In this document: positions 8,101 through 17,378 of the stretch, piece after piece
Numbering within the stretch: the stretch's first letter is position 1
How the letters are laid out: the number at the start of each line of letters is the position of its first letter
Assembly (NCBI RefSeq): GCF_022370635.2
Contig: NZ_CP092362.2
Coordinates: 5,332,001 to 5,396,000 of the forward strand
From: Mycolicibacterium crocinum
GTDB taxonomy: Bacteria > Actinomycetota > Actinomycetes > Mycobacteriales > Mycobacteriaceae
Direction: 5' to 3'
Length of the DNA stretch: 64,000 bases
Notes under the pieces: model-generated
Seen by the model: the letters and a program-made list of their open reading frames with translations, nothing else
Told to the model about the DNA's origin: nothing
The model's database searches: none
Translations under genes and position numbers: made by a program

Positions 8101-8882
8101 CAGTTGTGATACTCCCCGCAGTTCACGTCCAGGGTCTGGCCGGTGATCCCGCTGGAGAGATCGCTGGCCATGAACAGGATGGCCGAGGCCACCTCGTCCT
8201 CGGTGGGCAGCCGCTTGAGATCGCTGTTGACCGCGGCGGCCTTGTAGATCTCGTCGACGGTCGTGCCGTATTTGCCGGCCTGGTGCTCGAAGTAGCCCTG
8301 CAGGGTACCGCCCCAAATATAGCCCGGCAGAACGGAATTCACGCGAATGCCCTGCGGCCCGAGTTCACTGGCCAACGACTGCGACATCGACAGCAGCGCC
8401 GCCTTGGCCAGCTTGTAGGCACCCTGCTTGGGATCGGAATGCCGGAGCACCATCGAGTTGACGTTCACCACCGACCCTTTGGCCTCGACCAATGCCGGGG
8501 TGAAGCCCTGGATCAGACGCAGCGCGCCGAGCACCGTGAGCTCCACCGTCTCGCGGATGTGGTCGAAGCTGGTGTTGGCGAAGGGCTTCATCGACGGCAC
8601 CTTGAACGCATTGTTGATCAACACGTCGACCTTGCCGTACGCGTCCAGGGTCTCCTTGACCAGGTTGTCGACCTGGGCCTCGTCGGTGATGTCGGTGCCC
8701 ACCGACAGCGCGCGCCGGCCGAGGTCGGTGACCTGCTTGGCCACGTCCTCGAGGCGCTCGACGGTCCGAGCGGCCAACACCAGATCGGCGCCTTCCTCGG
8801 CACATCGTCGCGCCAGCGTCGTGCCCAGTGCCGGACCGACGCCACTGATCACGACGACCTTGTTCTCCAGCAGACCGGCCAT
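8100..8882 (-). CDS. Short-chain dehydrogenase/reductase (Rv3530c-like)
   Basis: A 260-residue classical SDR. The dinucleotide motif is slightly unusual (SGVGPALG instead of TGxxxGxG), then NNAF replaces NNAG. The catalytic Ser lies in NSMVLRHS, and YKLAK is the Tyr-Lys pair. It therefore keeps the catalytic residues and should be an NAD(P)-dependent hydroxysteroid-type oxidoreductase (inference). It is the second gene of the operon between the DUF1214 and sulfotransferase genes. Confidence 0.85.
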   Translation of the reverse strand: MAGLLENKVVVISGVGPALGTTLARRCAEEGADLVLAARTVERLEDVAKQVTDLGRRALSVGTDITDEAQVDNLVKETLDAYGKVDVLINNAFKVPSMKPFANTSFDHIRETVELTVLGALRLIQGFTPALVEAKGSVVNVNSMVLRHSDPKQGAYKLAKAALLSMSQSLASELGPQGIRVNSVLPGYIWGGTLQGYFEHQAGKYGTTVDEIYKAAAVNSDLKRLPTEDEVASAILFMASDLSSGITGQTLDVNCGEYHN

Positions 8883-8885
8883 GTG

Positions 8886-10013
8886 TTATCCCACCATCCT
8901 GTTGCCAATGAGTTTCTGACGCAGAGCGATCCGCTCCCGCCAATCATCTTCGGAGATCTTGTTCTGCTCGTAGTAGGGCAGCTTGGCCGCCACCGCGTCG
9001 AGATCGACGATCTCCATGGTGGGGCCGTCGGCCTCGGTCAGTTCGCGCGATACTCGCTGCCAGCGGAACTGCAGATAGCCCTTGGCATGCCCGAGCGTCT
9101 CGACCCAGTTCGTCACGCCCGGGTTCTTGTCGGCGACGACGATGCGGATCTTGCCATCGGGATCGGCCTGCGCCTGAGTGCCGTTGAGCGAGGTCTGGTG
9201 GTTGATGTAGTCGAGCGAGATGTACCAGAGGCTGCCCAGCTGGAATCCGAGGTACGGGGCGTCAGTGACCGGCAGCGTGATGACGATCGCCTGATCGGAC
9301 GTGATGTCGTAATGCCCCACCGAGGAGTACTGCGTGGCCAGCCCACCCGGGGTGAGGCGCGGCGCCGTCAGCGTGTTGACGGGCAGGGAGTCGTAGAACC
9401 ACTTCGGGAACTGCAGCCAGGTCTTCACGCGCTGCACCAGCTGCTTACCCGCTGTCGCCCAACGTCTTTCGATCAATTCCTTGGTCAGCGGCGGCGGCGC
9501 GGTGCCGGCGGTGTCGGTGCGTGCGATCGCGAAGCTCCCCCGCTGAGCCGACCAGTCGTTGTACACCTCGCGAATCACCAGCTGCGCGTTGGTGTCCGGG
9601 GTGAATCGCCACTCGAATGTGCCGTCGGCCGCGATGTCGAGCCTGCGGTCGTCGAACGCGGTCTCGCTGTCGGGAACCACCTCGTCGGTGTACTCGCCGC
9701 CGAGGAGCTGGAAGCTGACGTCGGTGGTGGTCCCCCGCTTACCGGTGACCACATACTCGTGGCCGGCGACCACCCGGGTGCCGAAGTACATCGTGTCGGG
9801 GTTGTCCAGGCCCATCTTGGTGAAGGGACCGGTACCCGAATGCAGGAACGGATGGTCGCGGTCGTAGTCGAAGGCCACATGCGTGCAGGCCGCCACGCAG
9901 CCCGCCAGATACTGCAGACCCTCCAGCAGATCTGCCTCGCTCTCGATGAACGAGGCCTCTTTGACCAGACGCTCGGATTCGGCAATGGCGTCCAACAAGG
10001 GCTGTGTGTACAT
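8886..10013 (-). CDS. DUF1214-domain protein (Rv3531c-like)
   Basis: A 375-residue protein starting MYTQPLLDAIAESE. GAGGCGG a few bases upstream supports ATG at 10013 over an upstream in-frame start. The C-terminal half (YYDSLPVNTLTAPRLTPGG, ITLPVTDAPYLGFQLGSLWYISLDYINHQTS-like block) fits the DUF1214 beta domain. No signal peptide is visible. It is first in the KstR-type operon with the SDR and sulfotransferase genes. The biochemical role is unknown. Confidence 0.8.
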   Translation of the reverse strand: MYTQPLLDAIAESERLVKEASFIESEADLLEGLQYLAGCVAACTHVAFDYDRDHPFLHSGTGPFTKMGLDNPDTMYFGTRVVAGHEYVVTGKRGTTTDVSFQLLGGEYTDEVVPDSETAFDDRRLDIAADGTFEWRFTPDTNAQLVIREVYNDWSAQRGSFAIARTDTAGTAPPPLTKELIERRWATAGKQLVQRVKTWLQFPKWFYDSLPVNTLTAPRLTPGGLATQYSSVGHYDITSDQAIVITLPVTDAPYLGFQLGSLWYISLDYINHQTSLNGTQAQADPDGKIRIVVADKNPGVTNWVETLGHAKGYLQFRWQRVSRELTEADGPTMEIVDLDAVAAKLPYYEQNKISEDDWRERIALRQKLIGNRMVG

Positions 10014-10067
10014 AACCGCCTCGCGTTTCAAAATTGGACCGCACTGGTACGTTGTTGGGACTGAGAC

Positions 10068-10081
10068 TAGAACGCGTTCTA
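10068..10081. promoter_or_regulatory. KstR operator, perfect palindrome
   Basis: TAGAACGCGTTCTA is a perfect 14-base palindrome and the best KstR site in the window. It lies almost midway between the divergent starts of the DUF1214 gene (10013) and the IclR gene (10138), so it could repress both. Confidence 0.85.
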
Positions 10082-10137
10082 ATCTCCGTCAACCAAGTAG
10101 GCGGTCCGTATATGGAACGCAGAGGTAGGATTTTGCA

Positions 10138-11046
10138 ATGTCGGACGGTTCCGTCTCCCGGTCGTCGCCTCCCACGCAACGCGTCGTCGCGATCCTGGAT
10201 TTCCTGGCCAAGCACCCACAGGACAGGTTCGGCCTGTCCGAGCTGGCCCGCAGATTGGACCTGGCCAAGCCGACCTGCCTGGGCATCGTGACGACGCTGA
10301 CCCAGTCGGGCTACCTCGTCCGCGACGCGGCCGACAAGACCTACCGGCTGGGGCCCAGCCTGATCACCCTGGGTCATCTGGCCCAGGAGTCCCTGCGGGT
10401 CAATCCGGCTGCCCGCGCCGAACTCACCCGGCTGTCGAAGACCTTCGACACCACCGCGGCGCTGGCCGGAGTCGTCGACGACCGGATCACGCTGCTGGAA
10501 TTGGTTGGTCAACCCGGCTCCGACGTCGGGGTACGGGTGGGGCAGAGCTATCCCTTCGCCCCACCGGTGGGTCTGATGTTCGTGCTGTGGGACGACGAAG
10601 CGCTACGCGGCTGGCTGGGCCGCACACCGACAATCCCGCTGCGGACGGCCACTGAGCGGCTCGACCGGGTGATCGCCGAATGCCGGACCGCCGGATATCT
10701 CGTCGAGCAACTCACCCCTGGCGGCCGCCGGCTCTACGCGCTCATGGCGGGCATGTCCGCCACGATGCCCGATGAATTGCGGGCGCTGTTGGGCGAATTG
10801 ATCTCCGACATCGGTGAGCGGGTGTACCTGCGCAGCGAGTCCGAGGGGCCGGGATCACGCCAGCGCCACGACGTCAGCGTCATCTCCGCTCCGGTCTACG
10901 ACCACCACCACCGGCAGGCGATGGTGGTGTCGCTTCAAATCGGGCGCGCGCTCACCGACTCCGAAATCGTCAAGCACGCAAAGGGTTTGGTAGCCACCGC
11001 TGATGCGCTCACCGCGCAGCTCGGCGGCACCAAGCCGCAGTGGTGA
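10138..11046 (+). CDS. IclR-family transcriptional regulator
   Basis: A 302-residue protein. The N-terminal winged helix-turn-helix is at residues about 12-75 (RVVAILDFLAKHPQDRFGLSELARRLDLAKPTCLGIVTTLTQSG, partly quoted as key helices). The C-terminal ligand-binding domain follows (TYRLGPSLITLG, AVDD-like core and VSLQIGR). IclR proteins usually respond to aromatic or acidic metabolites. The gene shares its upstream region, including the perfect KstR palindrome, with the DUF1214 operon, so it may sit under KstR and add a second control layer. I recall no counterpart at this place in M. tuberculosis. Confidence 0.85.
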   Translation: MSDGSVSRSSPPTQRVVAILDFLAKHPQDRFGLSELARRLDLAKPTCLGIVTTLTQSGYLVRDAADKTYRLGPSLITLGHLAQESLRVNPAARAELTRLSKTFDTTAALAGVVDDRITLLELVGQPGSDVGVRVGQSYPFAPPVGLMFVLWDDEALRGWLGRTPTIPLRTATERLDRVIAECRTAGYLVEQLTPGGRRLYALMAGMSATMPDELRALLGELISDIGERVYLRSESEGPGSRQRHDVSVISAPVYDHHHRQAMVVSLQIGRALTDSEIVKHAKGLVATADALTAQLGGTKPQW

Positions 11047-11451
11047 CTAGAGCTCGCCGATGACGACGAGCGCCTCGGCGGGCTCAACCTGCAGGCCGCA
11101 GCGCTCCTGGAAGGCGTTCAGCGGCGCCTTGATGGCCCGGATGTCGTTGGCCTGGTCCGGATGGTCGTTGAAGTAGGTGTTGAACGCGCCGATCGCGCTG
11201 AACGCCGACTGCCGGGTGGCATCGATCAGCGCCTGGTTCGCGTCGGGGTGCACGGCGAAGTAGTCGGAGAGGTTCTTGGTCACCGAGCTGATCGTGGCCG
11301 ACAGGCTCGCGGCCGAGCAATCGGATGTGGCCGCAGGGGCGGGCGCAGGCGTCGGCTCGGGCGTGGGGTCGGCGACGGCGGACGGAATCGACACGACGGC
11401 ACCTGCAGCGGCTGTGGCCAGCACTGCGAGAACGGCACGACGGACCAACAT
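11047..11451 (-). CDS. Haemophore-like secreted protein
   Basis: A 134-residue protein. ATG at 11451 gives a clean signal peptide (MLVRRAVLAVLATAAAGAVV...SAVA, cleavage before DPTPEP) and is preferred to the longer frame. A proline/alanine linker is followed by an all-helical domain of about 80 residues with two cysteines (ATSDCSAAS and ERCGLQ), the layout of the mycobacterial haem-binding (MHB, Rv0203-like) family. Haem binding is inferred from the family. It is tail-to-tail with the IclR gene. Confidence 0.7.
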   Translation of the reverse strand: MLVRRAVLAVLATAAAGAVVSIPSAVADPTPEPTPAPAPAATSDCSAASLSATISSVTKNLSDYFAVHPDANQALIDATRQSAFSAIGAFNTYFNDHPDQANDIRAIKAPLNAFQERCGLQVEPAEALVVIGEL

Positions 11452-11646
11452 TGCGTTTCTCCCTTCACGGCGCACAGCGGTACGGCTGCGCAGCCACTGA
11501 CTGGAACGTCGCGCATGGGGCGTCAGGTGTTACCTCAGTAGTCCTGCTGCGCGAGCTGAAGAAAATGCAGTAGTGCACTACTGCTTTCGTCCCGTCACCT
11601 GCAACTGACGATTCCCCCGGGAGAACAACGCCTGGGGGGCAGTCGT

Positions 11647-14202
11647 ATGGGATCACACGGGTACGGACGATATGTCGGCCGGGTAGGCACCCTGGCGGTG
11701 GCCCTGGGAATCGGCGTCGGCCTGGGTTACGCCCCACCGACCGCGTGGGCCGACGATTCCGCGTCGAGCTCATCGGCGAAGGCTGACAGCAGTACCGGCC
11801 ACAGCGCACGCACCGCGCGATCTGGGGATGCCGGGCCTGCCCGCCGCGCGCGAGGGCATGCGGCGGCGGGTGTCGTGCCACCACGGCTCCGCAGCAGCCA
11901 AACCAACTCGGCCGCAACCACTCCTCGCGGCTCGGCGTCCACCACGACGCCCACGGCCACGGCAGATCCCGGAACGCCGAGCGCCGCGTCCCTGATCTTC
12001 GGGCCTGATCTCAACGACACCGGTCACACCGGCAAGCCCACACCGACGACGCCGACGCCGGGCAATCCCCTGGCGGATCTGCTTCAGCCGCTGAAGGTTT
12101 GCGCCTGCAAGCTCGTCATGAAGGTTATCGAGTCCATCGGCAACGTGGTCGGCGGTGAAGGTAGCGGCGGCGGTCCCGCACTGCCGCCCATCAACAATCC
12201 GATCTTGGCCGCCGTGGCGGAATTCGCGCGTCGCAGTGTCAACCAGATCCTGGCTCTCCCGCCGGTCGCCCATGCCGTCCAGATCGTCAACGAGCAGATG
12301 AAGCTCGCCCTGGACCGGTTCACGTTCGCGGCTCAAGACCTGATCCGGTGCGCCAACCCCGTTCAAACGCAGCCGCTTCCGGCCGACCTGGACCGTACGT
12401 CCATCGTCTCCGGACTGGACCAGCCGACCGATTTCCGGTTCCTGCCCGACGGTCACATCCTGATTCTGCAGCGGGACGGGTCGCTGCTGATCGCCCCCAA
12501 TACCGAAGGCGCCACAGCGGTCAAGATCGCTACGATCCCACCGTCGGACGCGTTCGAACTCGACCCGAACTTCGCGACCAACGGGTACTTCTACACGACC
12601 TACAATTCGACTGATTCACACGCCAAGCTGTCGCGGTTCACGATGGTCAACGACACCGTCGACCCGAAATCGGAAGTGGTGCTCATCGATTCGATCCAAT
12701 CCGGGTCGATGCACCAGGGTAATACCATGCTGTTCGGCCCCGACGGCAAGATCTACTTCGCCATGGGCGACGACAGCCTGAACACCAACGGCCAGAACTT
12801 GTCCAACATCTTCGGCAAGATCCTTCGAATCAATCCGGATGGCTCTATCCCGCAGGACAACCCGTTCTACAACACCCCCGGCGCGCGCCAGGAAATCTAC
12901 GCCCTCGGCATGCGCAACCCCTTCCGGATGACGTTCACTCCCACCGGTCAATTGCTGGTGGGTGACGTCGGTGACGAGTCGTGGGAGGAGATCAACAACG
13001 TCGTCGCGGGTGGCAACTACGGCTGGCCGGTGCAGGAAGGTCCCTGCGCCAGTTGTCAATACGATAATCCGGTCTATGCGTACCCGCACACCCCACCGCC
13101 GGGACGCGCCGGGTCGATCACCTCGGTGATGGTCTACACCGGCACCGCGTTGCCGGCCGAGTATCAGGGCAAGGTCTTCGTGGCCGACTACACCCTGCAC
13201 TGGCTCAAGGTGCTGACCTTCGACTCCACCTACACCAACGTCGTCAACGAGCAGCTACTCGACACCGACGCCGGCACGACAGTGCAGATGCAGCAGGGTC
13301 CGGACGGCAATCTGTATCAGCTCAACATCTATCCGGGCGAGCTGTACCGGATCGCGGCCTCCGGTGGAAACCGCGCGCCCACAGCTGTTTTGACGGCGAC
13401 ACCGACCAGTGGCTACTCACCGCTGGCCGTGCAGTTCTCCTCGGCCGGCTCCAGCGACCCCGATCCGGGCACGACGCTGACATACAGCTGGGACTTCGGT
13501 GACGGGGGCACCTCGGTCGCCGCGAACCCCGTGCGCACCTACAACACGAACGGCAGCTACACCGTCACCCTCACCGTGAGCGACGGGGAGCGCACCAACA
13601 CCGCCAGCCAGAAGATCGTCGTCGGCAGCACACCACCGGACGTGAAGATCCTGACGCCGCTCAACGACTCGCACTACAACGCCGGCGACGTCATCAGCTT
13701 CAGCGCTACCGCCACCGACGCCGAAGACGGCACCCTGCCCGACAGCGCCTACAACTGGCGCGTGATCTTCCACCACGCCGATCACATCCACCCGTACGTG
13801 GACAGCATCGTCGGACCGAGCGGCACCGTATCGCTTGCCACCAACGAGCACAACGTGGCCACCACCTGGTACGAGATCAGCCTCACCGTCACCGACAGCA
13901 GCGGACTATCGACGACCAAGTCGGTGAACATCAAGCCGAATCTCGTCACGCTGACCTTCGGCAGCAACGACCCGAATGCGGTCTACACAGTCGACGGCAT
14001 CCCGCACACCGGCACCTTCAGCCAGCAGGCCGTGGTCGGGGTGGTTCGCCACCTGGACGCCGGATCACCCCAGACCGTCCCCGACGGGCAACTGGTGTTC
14101 AACCACTGGTCGGACGGGCTCGCTCAGCAGCACGTGATCTCGACACCGGGTAGCGACACCGCCTACACGGTGTACTTCGACAAGACGCCGAGCAGCCTTT
14201 AA
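11647..14202 (+). CDS. Secreted beta-propeller (glucose/sorbosone dehydrogenase-like) protein with PKD domain
   Basis: An 851-residue exported protein. A signal peptide (residues about 1-36, ending TAWA) precedes a low-complexity Ser/Thr/Ala/Pro region to about residue 150. Residues about 250-570 are a six-bladed propeller of the soluble glucose/sorbosone dehydrogenase type (LDQPTDFRFLPDGHILILQR, MLFGPDGKIYFAMGDD, GNYGWPV). A PKD domain follows at about 575-660 (SYSWDFGDGG), then two further beta-sandwich segments. Such proteins may oxidise sugars with PQQ or bind cell-wall polymers; which applies is unknown. Its stop overlaps the convergent RecQ-like gene by 4 bases. A 195-base gap upstream holds no gene. 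Confidence 0.8.
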   Translation: MGSHGYGRYVGRVGTLAVALGIGVGLGYAPPTAWADDSASSSSAKADSSTGHSARTARSGDAGPARRARGHAAAGVVPPRLRSSQTNSAATTPRGSASTTTPTATADPGTPSAASLIFGPDLNDTGHTGKPTPTTPTPGNPLADLLQPLKVCACKLVMKVIESIGNVVGGEGSGGGPALPPINNPILAAVAEFARRSVNQILALPPVAHAVQIVNEQMKLALDRFTFAAQDLIRCANPVQTQPLPADLDRTSIVSGLDQPTDFRFLPDGHILILQRDGSLLIAPNTEGATAVKIATIPPSDAFELDPNFATNGYFYTTYNSTDSHAKLSRFTMVNDTVDPKSEVVLIDSIQSGSMHQGNTMLFGPDGKIYFAMGDDSLNTNGQNLSNIFGKILRINPDGSIPQDNPFYNTPGARQEIYALGMRNPFRMTFTPTGQLLVGDVGDESWEEINNVVAGGNYGWPVQEGPCASCQYDNPVYAYPHTPPPGRAGSITSVMVYTGTALPAEYQGKVFVADYTLHWLKVLTFDSTYTNVVNEQLLDTDAGTTVQMQQGPDGNLYQLNIYPGELYRIAASGGNRAPTAVLTATPTSGYSPLAVQFSSAGSSDPDPGTTLTYSWDFGDGGTSVAANPVRTYNTNGSYTVTLTVSDGERTNTASQKIVVGSTPPDVKILTPLNDSHYNAGDVISFSATATDAEDGTLPDSAYNWRVIFHHADHIHPYVDSIVGPSGTVSLATNEHNVATTWYEISLTVTDSSGLSTTKSVNIKPNLVTLTFGSNDPNAVYTVDGIPHTGTFSQQAVVGVVRHLDAGSPQTVPDGQLVFNHWSDGLAQQHVISTPGSDTAYTVYFDKTPSSL

Positions 14203-16289
14203 CTCACCGCCGCGAGCGCGAACGGCAATACCTGCGACACTCCCGCCCGACGCAGACAGCGCGCCGCGGTGGTCAAGGTCCAGCCGGTGTCGGTGAAGTC
14301 GTCAACCAGAAGCACCGTTTGCGGAGGTTGCTGCAGGGCAGCGAGATCAGGCTCCTGCCACGCGTCGTGGAGCGCCGCGACCCGGTAGGCCGAGTTCACA
14401 GCCGTCACCGGCCTTCGGGTCGGACGGTAGTGGAGCGTTCCCGCGTTCGTCAGCCGACCCACCTGTCCGAGGCGATCGACGACGGACCGGATGAGGATCG
14501 GATGCGTCGACGAGTCGAGCCCCATGACCGCGTCCGGCCGCGTTTCCCACCGCCAGTCCACCAGCACGGCGATGGCGGCGCGAACGAACTCGTCGGGTAC
14601 CGGACCATCCGGCGCATCGAGCAGCCGGCGCAGCAGGGGGCCCCAGCCCAGATCCGTAAGCCGCCCGATCGCGCGGCCTTCGAGTGGCCCGTCGTCGATA
14701 CGCCCGCTCACGTCGACCCCCAGTTTGGCCATACCGGTCGGCCAGATCCGCCGTGGTGCCAGCTCGACGCCGCACTGCCGTAGCCGGTCGCTGGCCGCGT
14801 CAAGCGCCCGCTCGTCGACGTTGGCGGAGAACCGGGATCCGGCACAGTTGTCGCACCGCCCGCAGCGGTCCTGCGCTGCCAGTTCTGGATCGTCGAGTTG
14901 CGCACGGAGAAAAGCCATTCGGCAGCTCGCCGAGTTTTGGTAGTCGAGCATGGCTTGCTGTTCGCGGCGCCGCGCGGCGTCCAGAGTGCGATAGCGTTCG
15001 TCGTCATAGGTCCACTGCTGGCCGGTACTGATCCAACCGCCCTTCACCCGCTGCACCGCACCGTCAACGTCGAGCACCTTGAGCACCATTTCAAGTCGAG
15101 TACGCCCGAGGTCGACGAGCGGTTCCAGCGCGGGCGTCGACAGCGGTCGCTCCGGATCCAAAGCGCCGATCACTTTGCGCACCAATACTTCCGGCGGGAA
15201 CGCCACCGAGGAGAAGTAACTCCATATCTCGGCGTCCTCCTGCCCCGGGAGCAGGATCACCTCGGCGCGGGCGGTGGCTCGGCCGGCACGTCCGGCCTGC
15301 TGGTAGTACGCAATCGGTGACTGCGGCGCCCCGAGGTGAATCACGAAGCCCAGATCGGGTTTGTCGAATCCCATCCCCAGTGCGGAGGTGGCCACCAGGG
15401 CCTTGACCCGGTTCTCGAGTAGATCGACCTCCATCTGCTCCCGCTCGGCGGGGTCCGATGCCCCGGTGTAGGCGTCAACCTGATGACCCTGTTCCCTCAG
15501 GACCGCCGCCACATCGCGTGCGGCGGCGACGGTCAGGGTGTAGATAATGCCCGAGCCTTCGAGCGAATTGAGCTGTGCCGCAATCCAGGCCACACGTCCG
15601 GCAGCCGTGGGTACCTTCACGACCGACAGGTGAAGGGATTCGCGGTCCAAGCCGCCCCGCAGCACCACCGTGTCGCCCCCACCGACGCCGAGTTGAGCCG
15701 CCACGTCGGCGACCACCCGGTCGTTGGCGGTCGCCGTCGTGGCCAGCACCGGTATGCCTGAACCCAATTCGGCAATCAACGTTCGGATGCGGCGGTAGTC
15801 CGGCCGAAAGTCGTGTCCCCAGTCGGAGACGCAGTGCGCTTCGTCCACCACCACCAGACCGGCGTCGGCCGCCAACGACGGCAGCACCTGGACGCGAAAA
15901 TCGGGATTGTTCAACCGCTCCGGGCTCACCAGTAGCACATCGAGGTCGCCGGCGGCGACCTGGCGATGAATGTCCTCCCACTCGGTGACGTTGCCGGAGT
16001 TGATGGTTGCCGCACGCACGCCCGCGCGTTGGGCGGCGCCGACCTGGTTGCGCATCAGCGCCAGCAGCGGTGAGACGATCACCGTCGGCCCACGGCCCTG
16101 CTCCCGCAGCAGCTTGGCGGCGAGGAAGTAGACGGCAGACTTACCCCAGCCGGTGCGTTGCACGACCAGGGCCCGCCGCCGGTGGATCACCAACGCTTCG
16201 ATGGCCGTCCACTGGTCATCGCGCAGCACCGCGTGCGGGCCGGCGAGCTGCTCGAGGATTTTTTGTGCGTCAGCTCGGGTCGCGGTCAT
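14199..16289 (-). CDS. RecQ-family helicase fused to a phosphoribosyltransferase-like domain
   Basis: A 696-residue protein. The helicase core is at residues about 15-340, with motif I QRTGWGKSAV, motif II VVDEAHCVSDWGHDFRP and motif VI QQAGRAGR. The RecQ zinc-binding segment follows (SCRMAFLR...CGRCDNC) near residue 455-480. There is no HRDC domain. The C-terminal ~200 residues instead end in a phosphoribosyltransferase-like PRPP loop, TVLLVDDFTDTGWTLT. It should unwind DNA 3' to 5' in repair; the role of the fused domain is unknown. Flanking genes are sterol genes, so its place here looks accidental. Confidence 0.85.
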   Translation of the reverse strand: MTATRADAQKILEQLAGPHAVLRDDQWTAIEALVIHRRRALVVQRTGWGKSAVYFLAAKLLREQGRGPTVIVSPLLALMRNQVGAAQRAGVRAATINSGNVTEWEDIHRQVAAGDLDVLLVSPERLNNPDFRVQVLPSLAADAGLVVVDEAHCVSDWGHDFRPDYRRIRTLIAELGSGIPVLATTATANDRVVADVAAQLGVGGGDTVVLRGGLDRESLHLSVVKVPTAAGRVAWIAAQLNSLEGSGIIYTLTVAAARDVAAVLREQGHQVDAYTGASDPAEREQMEVDLLENRVKALVATSALGMGFDKPDLGFVIHLGAPQSPIAYYQQAGRAGRATARAEVILLPGQEDAEIWSYFSSVAFPPEVLVRKVIGALDPERPLSTPALEPLVDLGRTRLEMVLKVLDVDGAVQRVKGGWISTGQQWTYDDERYRTLDAARRREQQAMLDYQNSASCRMAFLRAQLDDPELAAQDRCGRCDNCAGSRFSANVDERALDAASDRLRQCGVELAPRRIWPTGMAKLGVDVSGRIDDGPLEGRAIGRLTDLGWGPLLRRLLDAPDGPVPDEFVRAAIAVLVDWRWETRPDAVMGLDSSTHPILIRSVVDRLGQVGRLTNAGTLHYRPTRRPVTAVNSAYRVAALHDAWQEPDLAALQQPPQTVLLVDDFTDTGWTLTTAARCLRRAGVSQVLPFALAAVS

Positions 16290-16319
16290 GCACCCATCGT
16301 GCCCGGAGACGACGACAAG

Positions 16320-17378
16320 CTACGACGAGGCCGCGGCCGCCTGTTCCCGCTGGATCTCCAGTGCGATGTCGATCAGCTGGTCCTCCTGGCCGCCGATCAG
16401 CTTGCGCTGCCCGGCCCGGTGCAGCAGCTGATGCGCCGGCACGCCGTAGCGCTCGGACTGGCGGATGGCGTGCTTGAGGAAGCTCGAGTACACCCCGGAG
16501 TAGCCCATGATGAGGGCGTTGCGGTCCAGCAGGCACTCGGCCGGCATGGCCGGTGCGACGACTTCCTCGGCGGCGTCGGCGATGTCGAAGAAGTCGATGC
16601 CGGTCTTGACGCCGATCTTGTCGAATACGCCGATCAGCGCCTCGACCGGCGCGTTGCCGGCACCGGCGCCGAACCGACGGCATGATCCGTCGATCTGCTT
16701 GGCGCCCGCGCGGACCGCCTCGATCGAGTTGGCCACCCCCAGGCCCAGGTTCTCGTGGCCATGGAAGCCCACCTGCGCGTCGTCACCGAGTTCGGCGACC
16801 AAAGCGCTGACCCGGTCGGCCACGCCTTCGAGCACCAGTGCACCGGCAGAGTCGACGACGTAGACGCACTGGCAGCCGGCGTCGGCCATGATGCGAGCTT
16901 GGGCGGCCAGCTTCTCCGGGCTGATCGTGTGGCTCATCATCAGGAAGCCGACGGTCTCCAGGCCGAGTTCGCGAGCCAGGCCGAAGTGCTGGATCGAGAC
17001 GTCGGCCTCGGTGCAGTGGGTGGCGATCCGGCAGATCGAGCCGCCGTTGTTCTGGGCTTCCTTGATGTCTTCCTTGGTGCCCACACCGGGCAGCATCAGG
17101 AAGGCGATCTTGGATTCCTTGGCCGTCTCGGCGGCCAGCTTGATCAGCTCCTGCTCGGGAGTTTTGGAGAACCCGTAGTTGAAGCTCGAGCCGCCCAGCC
17201 CGTCGCCGTGGGTCACCTCGATGACCGGCACACCCGCGGTGTCGAGGGCGGCGACGATGGCGCCGACCTCCTCCTTGGTGAACTGGTGCCGCTTGTGATG
17301 CGACCCGTCCCGCAGCGAGGTGTCCGTCATCCGGACGTCCCACATGGGGTTGAAGTAGATGTCGTCGATGCCAGTCAT
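16320..17378 (-). CDS. hsaF: 4-hydroxy-2-oxovalerate-type aldolase HsaF
   Basis: A 352-residue DmpG-family class II aldolase. Visible motifs are RDGSHHKRHQF at the N-terminus (catalytic Arg-Asp and His) and GFHGHENLG (metal-binding His pair). It splits the 4-hydroxy-2-oxo acid from the HsaE step into pyruvate and an aldehyde, which is channelled to HsaG (propanal in the sterol pathway). The start overlaps the hsaG stop (ATGA), consistent with a fixed enzyme complex. It is last gene of hsaE-hsaG-hsaF. Confidence 0.95.
   Translation of the reverse strand: MTGIDDIYFNPMWDVRMTDTSLRDGSHHKRHQFTKEEVGAIVAALDTAGVPVIEVTHGDGLGGSSFNYGFSKTPEQELIKLAAETAKESKIAFLMLPGVGTKEDIKEAQNNGGSICRIATHCTEADVSIQHFGLARELGLETVGFLMMSHTISPEKLAAQARIMADAGCQCVYVVDSAGALVLEGVADRVSALVAELGDDAQVGFHGHENLGLGVANSIEAVRAGAKQIDGSCRRFGAGAGNAPVEALIGVFDKIGVKTGIDFFDIADAAEEVVAPAMPAECLLDRNALIMGYSGVYSSFLKHAIRQSERYGVPAHQLLHRAGQRKLIGGQEDQLIDIALEIQREQAAAASS

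Noticed and set aside
8106..10064. 652-codon open frame on the + strand
   Set aside because: It lies fully antisense to the SDR and DUF1214 genes, both of which have clear motifs and ribosome sites. Its Arg/Gly/His-rich composition is that of a GC-driven shadow frame.
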